From positions 1-23,861 of IMG/VR virus record IMGVR_UViG_3300023210_002044: a stretch of DNA of 23,861 nucleotides. One strand, written 5' to 3'. Within the stretch, counting starts at the first letter, position 1. Each line of letters begins with the position of its first letter. Below, in pieces: positions 1 to 7,243 of the stretch. This stretch comes from a virus. The translations under genes were made by a program, and so were the position numbers. The notes below the pieces were generated by a model. That model was not told the origin of the DNA, ran no database searches, and saw only the letters and a program-made list of their open reading frames with translations.

Positions 1-912
1 ATAGAAACCAGGCTCTCCTGTCCCTGATGCTTTCATCTTTTCCCATAGGTTCATGAAGTCTCGCTTCTTTACCTTGTGTCTTAGAATCACAGCAGAGTTA
101 TTTGATCTACCTCTTTGTGGGTTTCTCTCCCACCAGCTTCCGAATTTACATGTAAGCATATCTTCGTCATCCATATCGAATAAACAAATCAATGCGGCTC
201 TTCGTATACCACCCGCCAAGACGGCGTCAGCTACGTAGCACATTACATCATGAACCTCAAGTGAACTTAGTTGTTCACCATCAGTCTTTCTATCTAGTAT
301 CTTTTTAATATTATGTAAGCAATCTTTTAATGGCTCTGGGCCTGGTGCCTTACCGCCTGATGTTATAAGTGGTGCACCTTTCTCTCTAATATCAGAGAAG
401 TCAAAGCGTGGTAATGTTCTTCCGTCCATGTACGCTTGGAGCAATGCCTTTACTGCATCTGCCCAGCCTTCAATTGAATCCCCAATAAGAAATCGTCTCG
501 TCCTTGTTGGCTTTCTAATTTCTGGCAGTTTTTCGATGTGTTGTTTTTGTACTGAGTATCCGACTCCTGTTCCGCCCAGTAGTAGGAACATTGATTCAGA
601 GAAAGCCCTGTAATTATCAACAGGAAGAAAACAACAATTATAAATCCTATTAGGAGATAGCTCAATTGGTTTCCCTCCGAATTGCATGGATCTCATGCTT
701 GGTAATATCTTTTTTGTTCTAACAAAATCTTTATATACTTTTTCGATTTCTTTACAGAGATCTTTATTGTCTTGAAACTTTTTCAGATGCATGTCTCTGT
801 TTCTGTCACAGATCTCTTCAAAAGTTTCTCTTCTATTCTTATCTTTTATGTGTTTGGCATATTTAGTGAATACGGTAATGTCACTCAGTATCTGAGCGCT
901 TAGTGTTGTCAT
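1..912 (-). CDS. nrdJ: Adenosylcobalamin-dependent (class II) ribonucleotide reductase, N-terminal part; cut by window edge
   Basis: The frame stays open from the ATG at 912 to the window edge, giving 304 residues with no stop; the C-terminal part lies outside. It would reduce ribonucleotides to deoxyribonucleotides using coenzyme B12. Visible motifs are LPSMRSMQFGG (about 70-80), NCC at 92-94 (one Cys expected to be the N-terminal redox cysteine), GGTGVG at 113-118, GDSIEGW at 144-150 and, near the cut, a GTGEPGF motif. This order fits the monomeric RTPR/NrdJ family, whose members are usually 700 residues or more. The thiyl cysteine and C-terminal redox pair cannot be seen. The start is supported by AGGAG shortly upstream, in the 15-base gap after the MazG-like gene. 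With that gene and thymidine kinase it forms a dNTP-supply set. The family call is confident; B12 dependence is inferred from family resemblance. Confidence 0.85.
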   Translation of the reverse strand, partial: MTTLSAQILSDITVFTKYAKHIKDKNRRETFEEICDRNRDMHLKKFQDNKDLCKEIEKVYKDFVRTKKILPSMRSMQFGGKPIELSPNRIYNCCFLPVDNYRAFSESMFLLLGGTGVGYSVQKQHIEKLPEIRKPTRTRRFLIGDSIEGWADAVKALLQAYMDGRTLPRFDFSDIREKGAPLITSGGKAPGPEPLKDCLHNIKKILDRKTDGEQLSSLEVHDVMCYVADAVLAGGIRRAALICLFDMDDEDMLTCKFGSWWERNPQRGRSNNSAVILRHKVKKRDFMNLWEKMKASGTGEPGFY

Positions 913-927
913 CCTCTCTCCTGTAAT

Positions 928-1284
928 TTATTCTGGATCTTCTACGCTTTCTAGATAGACTGGTCTTAGACCTGGTCTTAAAAACGTACCTCTTTTTATT
1001 TCTTTCGCAGCTCTAGCAATTTCTAAGTCGTCAATTGAGTGACCGACTGTACTAAGGTAATCTATTACTACTTGGACAACATCGGCAGCTTCATCTAAGA
1101 TTTCATCTGTAGACTTTGCATCCCTAAGTTCATATGCTTCTTCTAGTATCTTGAGTTTGAATAACTTTCTTGTATCTTTGAACGTCGCTTCATCGTCTCT
1201 GATTTTTGGTTCGCTTCCATTGTCTCTTATAATTTGTGGTATCTTTGTGCGTACTATTTTATTATATTGTCTTATCTTATTCAT
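928..1284 (-). CDS. MazG-like NTP pyrophosphohydrolase / phosphoribosyl-ATP pyrophosphohydrolase-like protein
   Basis: A 118-residue all-alpha NTP pyrophosphatase-like protein. The N-terminus RQYNKIVRTKIPQII (5-19) matches the start typical of phage and bacterial house-cleaning members (YNKLVRDKIPEII). The metal-binding motifs follow: EEAYEL (48-53) and DEAADVV (64-70), giving the E-E-x-x-E and E-x-x-D acidic sets of the MazG fold. Family enzymes hydrolyse NTPs or dNTPs to the monophosphate plus pyrophosphate; the substrate here cannot be read from sequence. Its start overlaps the stop of the small basic gene before it (ATGAATAA), and nrdJ follows 15 bases after its stop, suggesting coupled expression with nucleotide metabolism. 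Length is normal for a single-domain member. Confidence 0.85.
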   Translation of the reverse strand: MNKIRQYNKIVRTKIPQIIRDNGSEPKIRDDEATFKDTRKLFKLKILEEAYELRDAKSTDEILDEAADVVQVVIDYLSTVGHSIDDLEIARAAKEIKRGTFLRPGLRPVYLESVEDPE

Positions 1285-1432
1285 GAGGTATTTTCTTCTC
1301 TGTCTTGCGATGGTAATCTTTTAGAGACTTGTGTCCCCACCCTGGTTTTGCAACTGGTATTCTTCTCTTAACCTGTGTCTTTTTCTTCTTGGCGTTTCTT
1401 CGCCTCTGCCTCGCACGGCGTGCACGTTTCAT
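1277..1432 (-). CDS. Small, very basic 51-aa protein of unknown function
   Basis: A 52-codon frame starting at ATG 1432, behind a GAGG/GGAG-like site. Its first 65 bases lie out of frame inside the 3' end of the HExxH gene. Its stop overlaps the MazG-like ATG (ATGAATAA). The first 24 residues are almost all Arg, Lys, Ala and Gln (MKRARRARQRRRNAKKKK). The rest reads VAKPGWGHKSLKDYHRKTEK and then an acidic end, which looks like a real ordered segment rather than chance. It exactly fills what would otherwise be an 84-base gap, which is unusual in this tightly packed operon. It may bind nucleic acid, judged only from charge. No family recognised. The alternative is a chance frame opposite the basic tail of the upstream protein. 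Confidence 0.5.
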   Translation of the reverse strand: MKRARRARQRRRNAKKKKTQVKRRIPVAKPGWGHKSLKDYHRKTEKKIPHE

Positions 1433-2177
1433 GACTCCATTCCTCATTATTTATCTGCAAATTATTTATCATATCTTTAGTTTTCTTTTCGTTACTGAGG
1501 ATAGAAATCCACGACGTTGCATACGCAAGGAAGTCCACTACACTCATAAAGTTTCTAGTATCTTTACGAAGATCTCCGTAAAGTTTAGTGAGATCATTAT
1601 GACATGGAATTAGGTTAGATGTCAAAAGAGAATTCCAACTTTCTTCGTCGTCACTAAAGACCAGGCCATGAAACATATCATGGTTTGACAGGAAGCTTTG
1701 CCACTTGTCTGAGATGTATGGCAGCTCTTTCTCAATCCAGGCATTTATGTACATGTCCTCTACAAAGTTCCTCTCTTTTATTGTAAGAGACTCTTTTACT
1801 TCTTCTGCTTGACCAAAGAATATTCTGTCACAGATATGATGCATGTATTCATGAACCATGAAGCTTAGTATATCTTCGTAGTCTGAAACGAAAGCGATAA
1901 AGAAGTCTGAGTATAGCGTCAGAACATTTCCTCTTGCTCCGCCTTCTCCCCATTCTTCTTTGTAGTCTGCGTCCACGAATTCGATAGTAATGCACTCGCA
2001 CCAATTAATAAAATTCCTACAAAGAACTTCATCTTTAAAGTTCTGTTCCGATAGATATATAAAGCTCTCTGACTTTAGTATTTCTTTCATTATGTGAGAG
2101 GGTATATACTTCTTGCCTAGTGATAGGTATTTCTTTATGTCTCTTAAATTTTCATTTGCATAAGACCAGTCTGCCAT
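1368..2177 (-). CDS. Putative HExxH zinc metallopeptidase-like protein
   Basis: A 269-residue protein with FMVHEYMHHICDRIF at about 107-121, where H109, E110 and H113 form a zincin HExxH motif. About 20 residues later, NFVEDMYINAW offers an acidic third-ligand candidate. It resembles the H-E-x-x-H plus E/D-x-x-I-N arrangement of predicted DUF2201-type metallopeptidase domains; this is pattern memory, not a search. There is no signal peptide or membrane segment. The C-terminus has a CTPC pair followed by a charged tail that overlaps the small basic gene. The ATG overlaps the stop of the 296-aa gene (TAATGG) behind GGGG. Its place at the end of the radical SAM gene run suggests it could cleave a modified peptide or virion protein, but its own sequence does not show this. 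Peptidase-like fold likely; activity unproven. Confidence 0.6.
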   Translation of the reverse strand: MADWSYANENLRDIKKYLSLGKKYIPSHIMKEILKSESFIYLSEQNFKDEVLCRNFINWCECITIEFVDADYKEEWGEGGARGNVLTLYSDFFIAFVSDYEDILSFMVHEYMHHICDRIFFGQAEEVKESLTIKERNFVEDMYINAWIEKELPYISDKWQSFLSNHDMFHGLVFSDDEESWNSLLTSNLIPCHNDLTKLYGDLRKDTRNFMSVVDFLAYATSWISILSNEKKTKDMINNLQINNEEWSHETCTPCEAEAKKRQEEKDTG

Positions 2178-3067
2178 TATAACCCCGTTACTATATATTC
2201 CCAGCGAAGCTTTTCTTTATCATTTATAAAGTCACCGAGTAATTGATTCTGCACACCTATTACTAGTGGTGTGTCTTTTGTGTGAGCTAGCGATATATGT
2301 GTTCCACCATGCATGCCACTATGACTAGTCAAGTGTGACCCTGCATCTTCTCTGTAGTTTATCTCTAGCTTAAGTTGTAGAAAAAATTCTTCTCTATCCT
2401 CTGGCTGTATGATTGAATCTTTTAACATATCTATTACACATAGTCCGCCAGAAACTATATGACCAGCACATAGCTGGGGAGTGATATCCATTGTAAAGAT
2501 GCTGTCTTTGTATGTATCTTTTATTCCTTTAATGTGTTGAATCCAACAGTCGCCTTCAAGCTCTACGTGAGATGCACTCTGTACTAACGTGGGATTTAAG
2601 ACTAGGTAATAGACATTTGTTCCTTGTAGCTTAGTCATCATCATGTAGCAGTAATGGGGTGTCTTCTTCTCTTTCAAGTCGTTTGCTGTAGTGTAGAAGG
2701 AGGAGTATAGTAAGTCGGCTTCAGAGTTTGAAGTCGCTTCAGACACCATTAGTCCTATATTATTATCGTCAGCCATTCGCATCAAAGATGCTATACTAGG
2801 TCTAACAATCGCACCGCCGAAGGATACTAGGGCGATCTTATCACAGGGTAAGTTAAAGGGTTCCTGTAGGTTGGTCTTAGCTGTTAGCATCATAGGATGG
2901 TTACCAACTAATCCGGCCGCTTCATCAGCGGGCATTAATTTTATTTTGTACGGAGCTTGTCCGATCAAAGGGGTATAGAAGTCATCGTCTTTACATAAAT
3001 ATTCAGTAAGATTATTATAAAGGGTAGACGAGTACGTCTCGTCTTTAATGAAGACGTAGTTACGCAT
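2177..3067 (-). CDS. Unknown 296-aa protein, His-rich near the C-terminus, in the radical SAM operon
   Basis: I do not recognise a family. The protein is soluble, with no clear signal peptide or membrane segment. The N-terminal half is mixed alpha/beta with a Gly-rich stretch (ALVSFGGAIVRPS, about 79-91). The C-terminal third holds a dense histidine run, SHLTSHSGMHGGTHISLAH (about 244-262), that could bind metal. Several isolated cysteines are present but no CxxC pair. ATG at 3067 has AGGAG six bases upstream, and its stop overlaps the next start, so it is a firmly expressed operon member. Placed between the Cys-tail peptide and the HExxH protein, it could be a partner, carrier or substrate of the maturation enzymes, or a virion protein; neither is shown. 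Confidence 0.65.
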   Translation of the reverse strand: MRNYVFIKDETYSSTLYNNLTEYLCKDDDFYTPLIGQAPYKIKLMPADEAAGLVGNHPMMLTAKTNLQEPFNLPCDKIALVSFGGAIVRPSIASLMRMADDNNIGLMVSEATSNSEADLLYSSFYTTANDLKEKKTPHYCYMMMTKLQGTNVYYLVLNPTLVQSASHVELEGDCWIQHIKGIKDTYKDSIFTMDITPQLCAGHIVSGGLCVIDMLKDSIIQPEDREEFFLQLKLEINYREDAGSHLTSHSGMHGGTHISLAHTKDTPLVIGVQNQLLGDFINDKEKLRWEYIVTGL

Positions 3068-3090
3068 GGAATGCTCCTGTGTTTATTTTA

Positions 3091-3300
3091 TTAGAGGATA
3101 CCTCGACACTGACAGTTGCAGGCACATTGGCATTGACATGCGCTACCATAGTTGTCGGTATAGGTGTGGTTGTGGCTTAGAAGTTCATCAAGGATGTCTA
3201 ACATCTTCTTGAAGGTCTCAGCCTCTACTGTCTCTCTCTTTTGTTTCGTTGGCACTGGGCCAGACGAACTTGTTTTTGTACTTGTGCTATCTGTTGTCAT
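3091..3300 (-). CDS. 69-aa protein with HxH motif and six alternating cysteines at the C-terminus (candidate radical SAM substrate)
   Basis: The first 24 residues are Ser/Thr/Lys-rich and probably disordered. A short amphipathic helix follows (ETFKKMLDILDELL, about 28-41), then HNHTYTDNYGSA (43-54), then cysteines at 55, 57, 59, 61, 63 and 65 separated by single Gln, Ala or Asn residues, ending RGIL. This helix-plus-Cys-core layout is what a precursor of a radical SAM modified peptide (sactipeptide or ranthipeptide class) could look like. Four radical SAM genes lie just upstream in the same operon. The HNHTYTDNY part also resembles the HxH motifs in the next gene upstream, so a small virion or metal-binding protein is an equal alternative. 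The gap to the gene before it is three bases and the ribosome site is weak, suggesting coupled translation. Confidence 0.7.
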   Translation of the reverse strand: MTTDSTSTKTSSSGPVPTKQKRETVEAETFKKMLDILDELLSHNHTYTDNYGSACQCQCACNCQCRGIL

Positions 3301-3303
3301 ATA

Positions 3304-3693
3304 TTATAAGGATGCGTCATCCCACTCATGATGATGAACGTGGGCATAGTTATTAAAAGTATCTATAAGTGTAAAAATATTATCTGCCATAGTTCCGTGA
3401 TCGTCGTCATCAAACTCAACAGTATAGGTTTCATCTGTAGCTCCAATTACATTCGTTGATGTAACAGTTCTAGCTGATGTTGGATGCGGATTTGTATTCG
3501 GGTAAGCTGCATAGATCAAGTCATACATCTGATGACTGTGTAGTCTAAAAAGATTATAAGTATCCTTTATTAAATCTATGTCTGCAGGAGTGACTCTTAG
3601 TCTTGATGCAATTTTCCCATTTAGGATACCAGTATTCGTACTGATTTGTCCATCAATATTTACAACCCCTGTAGTCCTACCTGTTGTCGGCAT
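3304..3693 (-). CDS. 129-aa protein with two helix-HxH motifs; possible virion protein or second modification substrate
   Basis: The N-terminal part is Thr/Gly/Ile-rich (GRTTGVVNIDGQISTNTG), like a beta-structured phage structural protein. Two segments share a pattern of helix, histidines and aromatic residue: TYNLFRLHSHQMYDL (about 46-60) and TFNNYAHVHHHEWDDASL at the very end (112-129). The same pattern occurs in the 69-aa Cys-tail protein downstream (LDELLSHNHTYTDNY), so the two may be related or handled by the same enzymes. Between them lies an acidic stretch with four consecutive Asp. ATG at 3693 lies inside the 3' end of the SPASM radical SAM gene and has AGGA seven bases upstream. No family named with certainty. 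Histidine pairs of this type occur in phage tail proteins as metal sites, which is the basis of the structural suggestion. Confidence 0.65.
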   Translation of the reverse strand: MPTTGRTTGVVNIDGQISTNTGILNGKIASRLRVTPADIDLIKDTYNLFRLHSHQMYDLIYAAYPNTNPHPTSARTVTSTNVIGATDETYTVEFDDDDHGTMADNIFTLIDTFNNYAHVHHHEWDDASL

Positions 3694-4936
3694 CTTTCTT
3701 TCCTAGATATCTTATATCTGATCCAAACAAAAGCCTGAATGCGGCCAGTTGAATCTCTGAGTTATGTACTTTCAAGAGTGCACAGCTTCTAGACCTAAAG
3801 ATATCAGCAAGTTCTAGAGGGCAACCCTTATTACATAGTAACAGAACAGGACAGTTAACGCAACCATCGCCGTTACCATTATGCTCTCGCATAAAATCTA
3901 GCTTAACTTGTTTAACTTCTTCTATCTTATCTAGTGTTCCACACTTATGTCCATCTGATCCGACCATTGGGCAGGAGATAACGTCTCCATTAATATCCAC
4001 TGATATAAGCTCAGTCCAATCTGCTCCACATCTAGACTTAAGTGAAGTCTGTTTGGTCCCCTTGATAGATTCAGCAAATTGCCTGACTTCTCGCATAAGG
4101 TTGTTGTTATCGTCCCGTCTGTATCTTGAGAAACAAAAGAAGTGACGTAAGGAATCTCTATACCGTTCGAGATTCTCACCCGAGATTGTTTTTGTGTATG
4201 ACATGAAATCATATGATTCTACCTTATCAAATTCCATCCCCATTCGGGTCAGGTCGTATCTGCTCTTCAGTTCCATAAAATGTGACCATACTGCTCCAAC
4301 GTCCCAGTTATCTTGAGACATCGTGGCATTTAAACTGTAAGAAATACTAGTACTTTTATCTAACGAACTTAGGACATGTCCAAGACGCGGAAAAGGATCC
4401 CTTCCCCTCACATTCTTATGACCTGTCTTCCCTCCATCATGTGATATTCCAATGGCTATGCTTCCCTTCATTGCTCCAAGATATTCTACATGCTTGTAGT
4501 TTAATAATGTTCCATTAGTAGGCAGATACCAAACCACCTCTTCTCGGTCTAACACCTCGAAAATACGTTTCATTGTAGGCCAGTAAGCAAATGTCTCACC
4601 ACCCCACAGCTCAACACGTTCTAAGCCGTCCAGATCTAGCTTCTGTAGATCCTCTAGGAACTTATCCACGTTAGGATCCAGGATATCATTAAGGCCTGCC
4701 AGGTCCTCTTGCAGGCAGTAAGAACATGACATGTTGCACAGCTTTCCCATAGCAATTCTTAGATGCTTTGGCCGCCTGCTCTTCGTCAGCTGTCCTGACT
4801 CAGGTAAATGTCCATGTCCTTTCTTGTCCAATAGTATTGGATTCATCTGTGTGTCATAAAGACTATTGTCTCTATTGTCATACAGGAACTCAACATCAGT
4901 ATCGACAACAAGGAATCTAGATATAGGTTGTGTCAT
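3677..4936 (-). CDS. Radical SAM/SPASM enzyme (anaerobic sulfatase-maturase/peptide-maturase type)
   Basis: A 419-residue radical SAM protein. An N-terminal extension of about 60 residues, of the kind some peptide maturases use to hold their substrate, precedes the SAM cluster motif GKLCNMSCSYC (C67, C71, C74). The SAM-binding strand has GGE (VELWGGETF). The C-terminus carries a textbook SPASM domain: C-x13-G-x4-C (starting CGADWTEL), then CVNC-x5-C-x3-C, then a last Cys (SRSCALL), enough for auxiliary 4Fe-4S clusters. SPASM enzymes modify peptides or proteins, for example by thioether or C-C bonds or by oxidising sulfatases. Of the four radical SAM genes here it lies closest to the two His-motif genes and overlaps the first of them, so it is the prime candidate to act on one of them. 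Its start overlaps the stop of the zinc-ribbon gene. Confidence 0.9.
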   Translation of the reverse strand: MTQPISRFLVVDTDVEFLYDNRDNSLYDTQMNPILLDKKGHGHLPESGQLTKSRRPKHLRIAMGKLCNMSCSYCLQEDLAGLNDILDPNVDKFLEDLQKLDLDGLERVELWGGETFAYWPTMKRIFEVLDREEVVWYLPTNGTLLNYKHVEYLGAMKGSIAIGISHDGGKTGHKNVRGRDPFPRLGHVLSSLDKSTSISYSLNATMSQDNWDVGAVWSHFMELKSRYDLTRMGMEFDKVESYDFMSYTKTISGENLERYRDSLRHFFCFSRYRRDDNNNLMREVRQFAESIKGTKQTSLKSRCGADWTELISVDINGDVISCPMVGSDGHKCGTLDKIEEVKQVKLDFMREHNGNGDGCVNCPVLLLCNKGCPLELADIFRSRSCALLKVHNSEIQLAAFRLLFGSDIRYLGKKDADNR

Positions 4937-5097
4937 TCTTCCTCATATTCCAGGTCTTCTTCGTGGATATAGTATTCGTCCCACTGCTCTCCACACTCCT
5001 GGCATATAATATGCTCTATGTATGTGTCACCTGCTCCGCCTTCATTGTCATAAATGTCTATTGATTCTGATTCACAGCTTGGGCATTCGATTTTCAT
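4933..5097 (-). CDS. 54-aa zinc-ribbon protein inside the radical SAM operon
   Basis: A small frame that exactly fills the gap between two radical SAM genes: its ATG overlaps the upstream stop and its TGA overlaps the downstream ATG, both as ATGA. It has CPSC at 5-8 and CQEC at 32-35, a four-cysteine zinc-ribbon arrangement, with an aromatic middle (IDIYDNEGGAG) and a strongly acidic tail (HEEDLEYEEE). Such small ribbons often act as adaptors to nucleic acid or protein. Here it could be a partner of the radical SAM enzymes, but only position suggests that. The double translational overlap makes the gene convincing despite its size. Confidence 0.75.
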   Translation of the reverse strand: MKIECPSCESESIDIYDNEGGAGDTYIEHIICQECGEQWDEYYIHEEDLEYEEE

Positions 5098-6200
5098 TTT
5101 ATTACCTCTATAATACTCTTGACCCCAACGGAATCTCTTTTGAGTATTCCTAGGTCAGTCTCTATCCAGTCTTCTTTTTCTATCATTCTGTTATACCATT
5201 CAGCATAAGAGTTTAAGAGTGGAGCTGGAACAAAATTAAAGTCATGGTTAACACGAAACGTATCGCCACAGTGTCTGAAATATTTAACATAGTGTGCGTC
5301 ATCATTCGTTAAGACCTTACCATTATCTTTATAGATGTCTAGCTTGGCTTGTAGAACCATAGGAAGGACATCACTAAAATCATGTAGATCATAAATGCTA
5401 CCTATCCTAAACTTGTTTTCTTCAGGTGTAAAGTTTTTCAACTCCATATATAAATCATCAAAGGCACAAAATGTAACCTGATTCAATACAGAGAAAGGAC
5501 CGAAACCTTCTGAGTAGATAGCATGTGCTGCGTTCTCTACCTTGGTCCAATCCTTTAAGAAATTATGATGATGGTATGTATCTACCCCGTAACCTCTCAA
5601 GAACTTAAAGAACTTTTGAACTTCCCTTATGTCTTGTCGGCTTGCACCATTGTTTCCAGTGATAACTTTGACATGTTTGAGTGTATATCTTTTTACAATA
5701 TTCTTAAACATGCCTTCTAATTTTTTTCTATTTTGTGAAACGAACTTATCACTAAAGCTCATCTCATATATGTCTTTGAATTTCATTTCCTTCATCATTA
5801 TATCGTAGTGATAAAACAATGCCTGATCTGATATCGATGACAACATAAACTTTTCAGAGTTTCTTTTGTAGAAATCATACTGAAGAGGAAAGTTTTTCTT
5901 AAGATATCTCATGTCATCTATAGTAGAGAGCACAGGATAATTCTTTGCAAACTCAAAGAATAGATGCTCCCACTCTGGAGTGAGATTCTTATTTGTATAC
6001 TCAGCAAATGGTGCAAACTTCTTCTCGTCCATCCATGTGCTTCCAAGGTAACACATCCTGCACCCTGCTATACATTTATATCTTTTGTTTAAAGTTAATA
6101 CTAATTCATAATCTAATGTTCTTAGAGAGTCTTGCTTCAAGAAATACTCAGAGAACTTATTTTCTTTTGTGTCTAGAAAATCCGCTTGACTATCTGTCAT
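5094..6200 (-). CDS. Atypical radical SAM protein without SPASM domain
   Basis: A 368-residue protein with a radical SAM cluster motif RYKCIAGCRMCYLG (C-x3-C-x2-C, near residues 42-50). The usual GGE SAM-binding motif is not evident, and there is no auxiliary-cluster Cys set at the C-terminus, so it differs from its three neighbours. The central part is rich in aromatic and Lys residues. A histidine cluster, DTYHHHNFLKDW, lies at about 205-216. ATG at 6200 overlaps the stop of the upstream radical SAM gene (TAATGA), and its own stop overlaps the zinc-ribbon start. It could be a distant radical SAM enzyme with a different substrate, or a scaffold keeping only the cluster. The radical SAM call rests on the Cys motif and on context; function is unknown. 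Confidence 0.7.
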   Translation of the reverse strand: MTDSQADFLDTKENKFSEYFLKQDSLRTLDYELVLTLNKRYKCIAGCRMCYLGSTWMDEKKFAPFAEYTNKNLTPEWEHLFFEFAKNYPVLSTIDDMRYLKKNFPLQYDFYKRNSEKFMLSSISDQALFYHYDIMMKEMKFKDIYEMSFSDKFVSQNRKKLEGMFKNIVKRYTLKHVKVITGNNGASRQDIREVQKFFKFLRGYGVDTYHHHNFLKDWTKVENAAHAIYSEGFGPFSVLNQVTFCAFDDLYMELKNFTPEENKFRIGSIYDLHDFSDVLPMVLQAKLDIYKDNGKVLTNDDAHYVKYFRHCGDTFRVNHDFNFVPAPLLNSYAEWYNRMIEKEDWIETDLGILKRDSVGVKSIIEVIK

Positions 6201-7243
6201 TACCTTACTGCCTGTGTGAGATCCTTATACTTTGACAACCTATCGTAATGATCCACGATGGCCTCTTGGTACGTGTAGAACTTCTCGCATTCACCGGTCG
6301 GTGTCTCGTCAAAAAGTTTATACAGATATTTTATACCACAATTGTAGAATTGACTACAACTATGACACGAGACAGGAGAAAGAAATGCATCAGCATTTGT
6401 CCACCTGTTCAGATATTCTTTGTCTTTCCAGCTACCTATCCTCGCATCCTTAACTTGATAGTCTAAGAAATCAAACTCAGGGTAGATGTAACCATCGGGA
6501 GATAGTATTATCTGTTTGTGATTATTAAAATATGTCTTTTGAATACCATGACTATGTCCGTCAATAGAAACTTTTATTTTTAATACGTATAACATCTGAA
6601 TAAATTGTAGAAAGCCACGCATGAAGTCTTGAAGATTAATAGAATCCATGATATTTCTAAACTTAGTCTTTCCACGAATGTGACGTAATGGAATTAAAGT
6701 CAACATTCCAATATGGAATCTCTTGTAAAGGTTAGTGATTCGTTCCAACACTTCTATGTTAAAGCATTCTTTGTCTCTCATATCTATAACCCATTGGAGT
6801 TGAGTTATCTGACAATTATATTTTTCCAATAGATGTAGTACATCTTTGATGTCTACAGTATAACCTCTGTTATCTTTCATCTTTGTAAAGTCATAACTAA
6901 TGGATATATTTAAATACTTACCGTAACGGTTGAGAAACTCTTCGTTTCTCTTAAGTAAAGTTCCATTGGTTAATATAGAAAACCTTGGGTTAGCTCTAGT
7001 AGCTATGAAGTAGTCTATTATCTCAGTCATCTGTTTAGTGTATAGAAATGGTTCACCACCATGGAACCCTATCATGGGATCCTCTTCGTCTTTGGTGATT
7101 GAATCTATATAATTTATTAGCTGAGGTATGTCTTTAGAATCTAATCTAGTATCGCCTATATCTGATTTGATATAGCCTCTATCACAATAGGAACAATCCT
7201 GGTTGCAATAGCTTCCTAAGTATATGATAGTCGCATGTTTCAT
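6200..7243 (-). CDS. Radical SAM enzyme with truncated SPASM-like cysteine tail
   Basis: A 347-residue radical SAM protein. The SAM cluster cysteines sit close to the N-terminus (LGSYCNQDCSYC; C13, C17, C20), with a clear GGEP motif (IGFHGGEPF) and TNGTLL on the next strand, as in peptide-modifying members. Near the C-terminus CHSC, NCG and ECEKF give a reduced set of cysteines (C-x2-C-x5-C and one more), compatible with one auxiliary cluster (a twitch or shortened SPASM). The usual C-x(9-15)-G-x4-C half is replaced by a Cys-free LSPDGYIYPEFDF segment. Unlike the 419-aa enzyme it has no long N-terminal extension. Start and stop both overlap neighbouring genes, so it is expressed together with the other maturases. 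Confidence 0.88.
   Translation of the reverse strand: MKHATIIYLGSYCNQDCSYCDRGYIKSDIGDTRLDSKDIPQLINYIDSITKDEEDPMIGFHGGEPFLYTKQMTEIIDYFIATRANPRFSILTNGTLLKRNEEFLNRYGKYLNISISYDFTKMKDNRGYTVDIKDVLHLLEKYNCQITQLQWVIDMRDKECFNIEVLERITNLYKRFHIGMLTLIPLRHIRGKTKFRNIMDSINLQDFMRGFLQFIQMLYVLKIKVSIDGHSHGIQKTYFNNHKQIILSPDGYIYPEFDFLDYQVKDARIGSWKDKEYLNRWTNADAFLSPVSCHSCSQFYNCGIKYLYKLFDETPTGECEKFYTYQEAIVDHYDRLSKYKDLTQAVR

Noticed and set aside
1329-1613. Plus-strand open frame with hydrophobic start
   Set aside because: Antisense to the HExxH gene and the small basic gene; the hydrophobic run is the reverse of Lys/Glu-rich codons.
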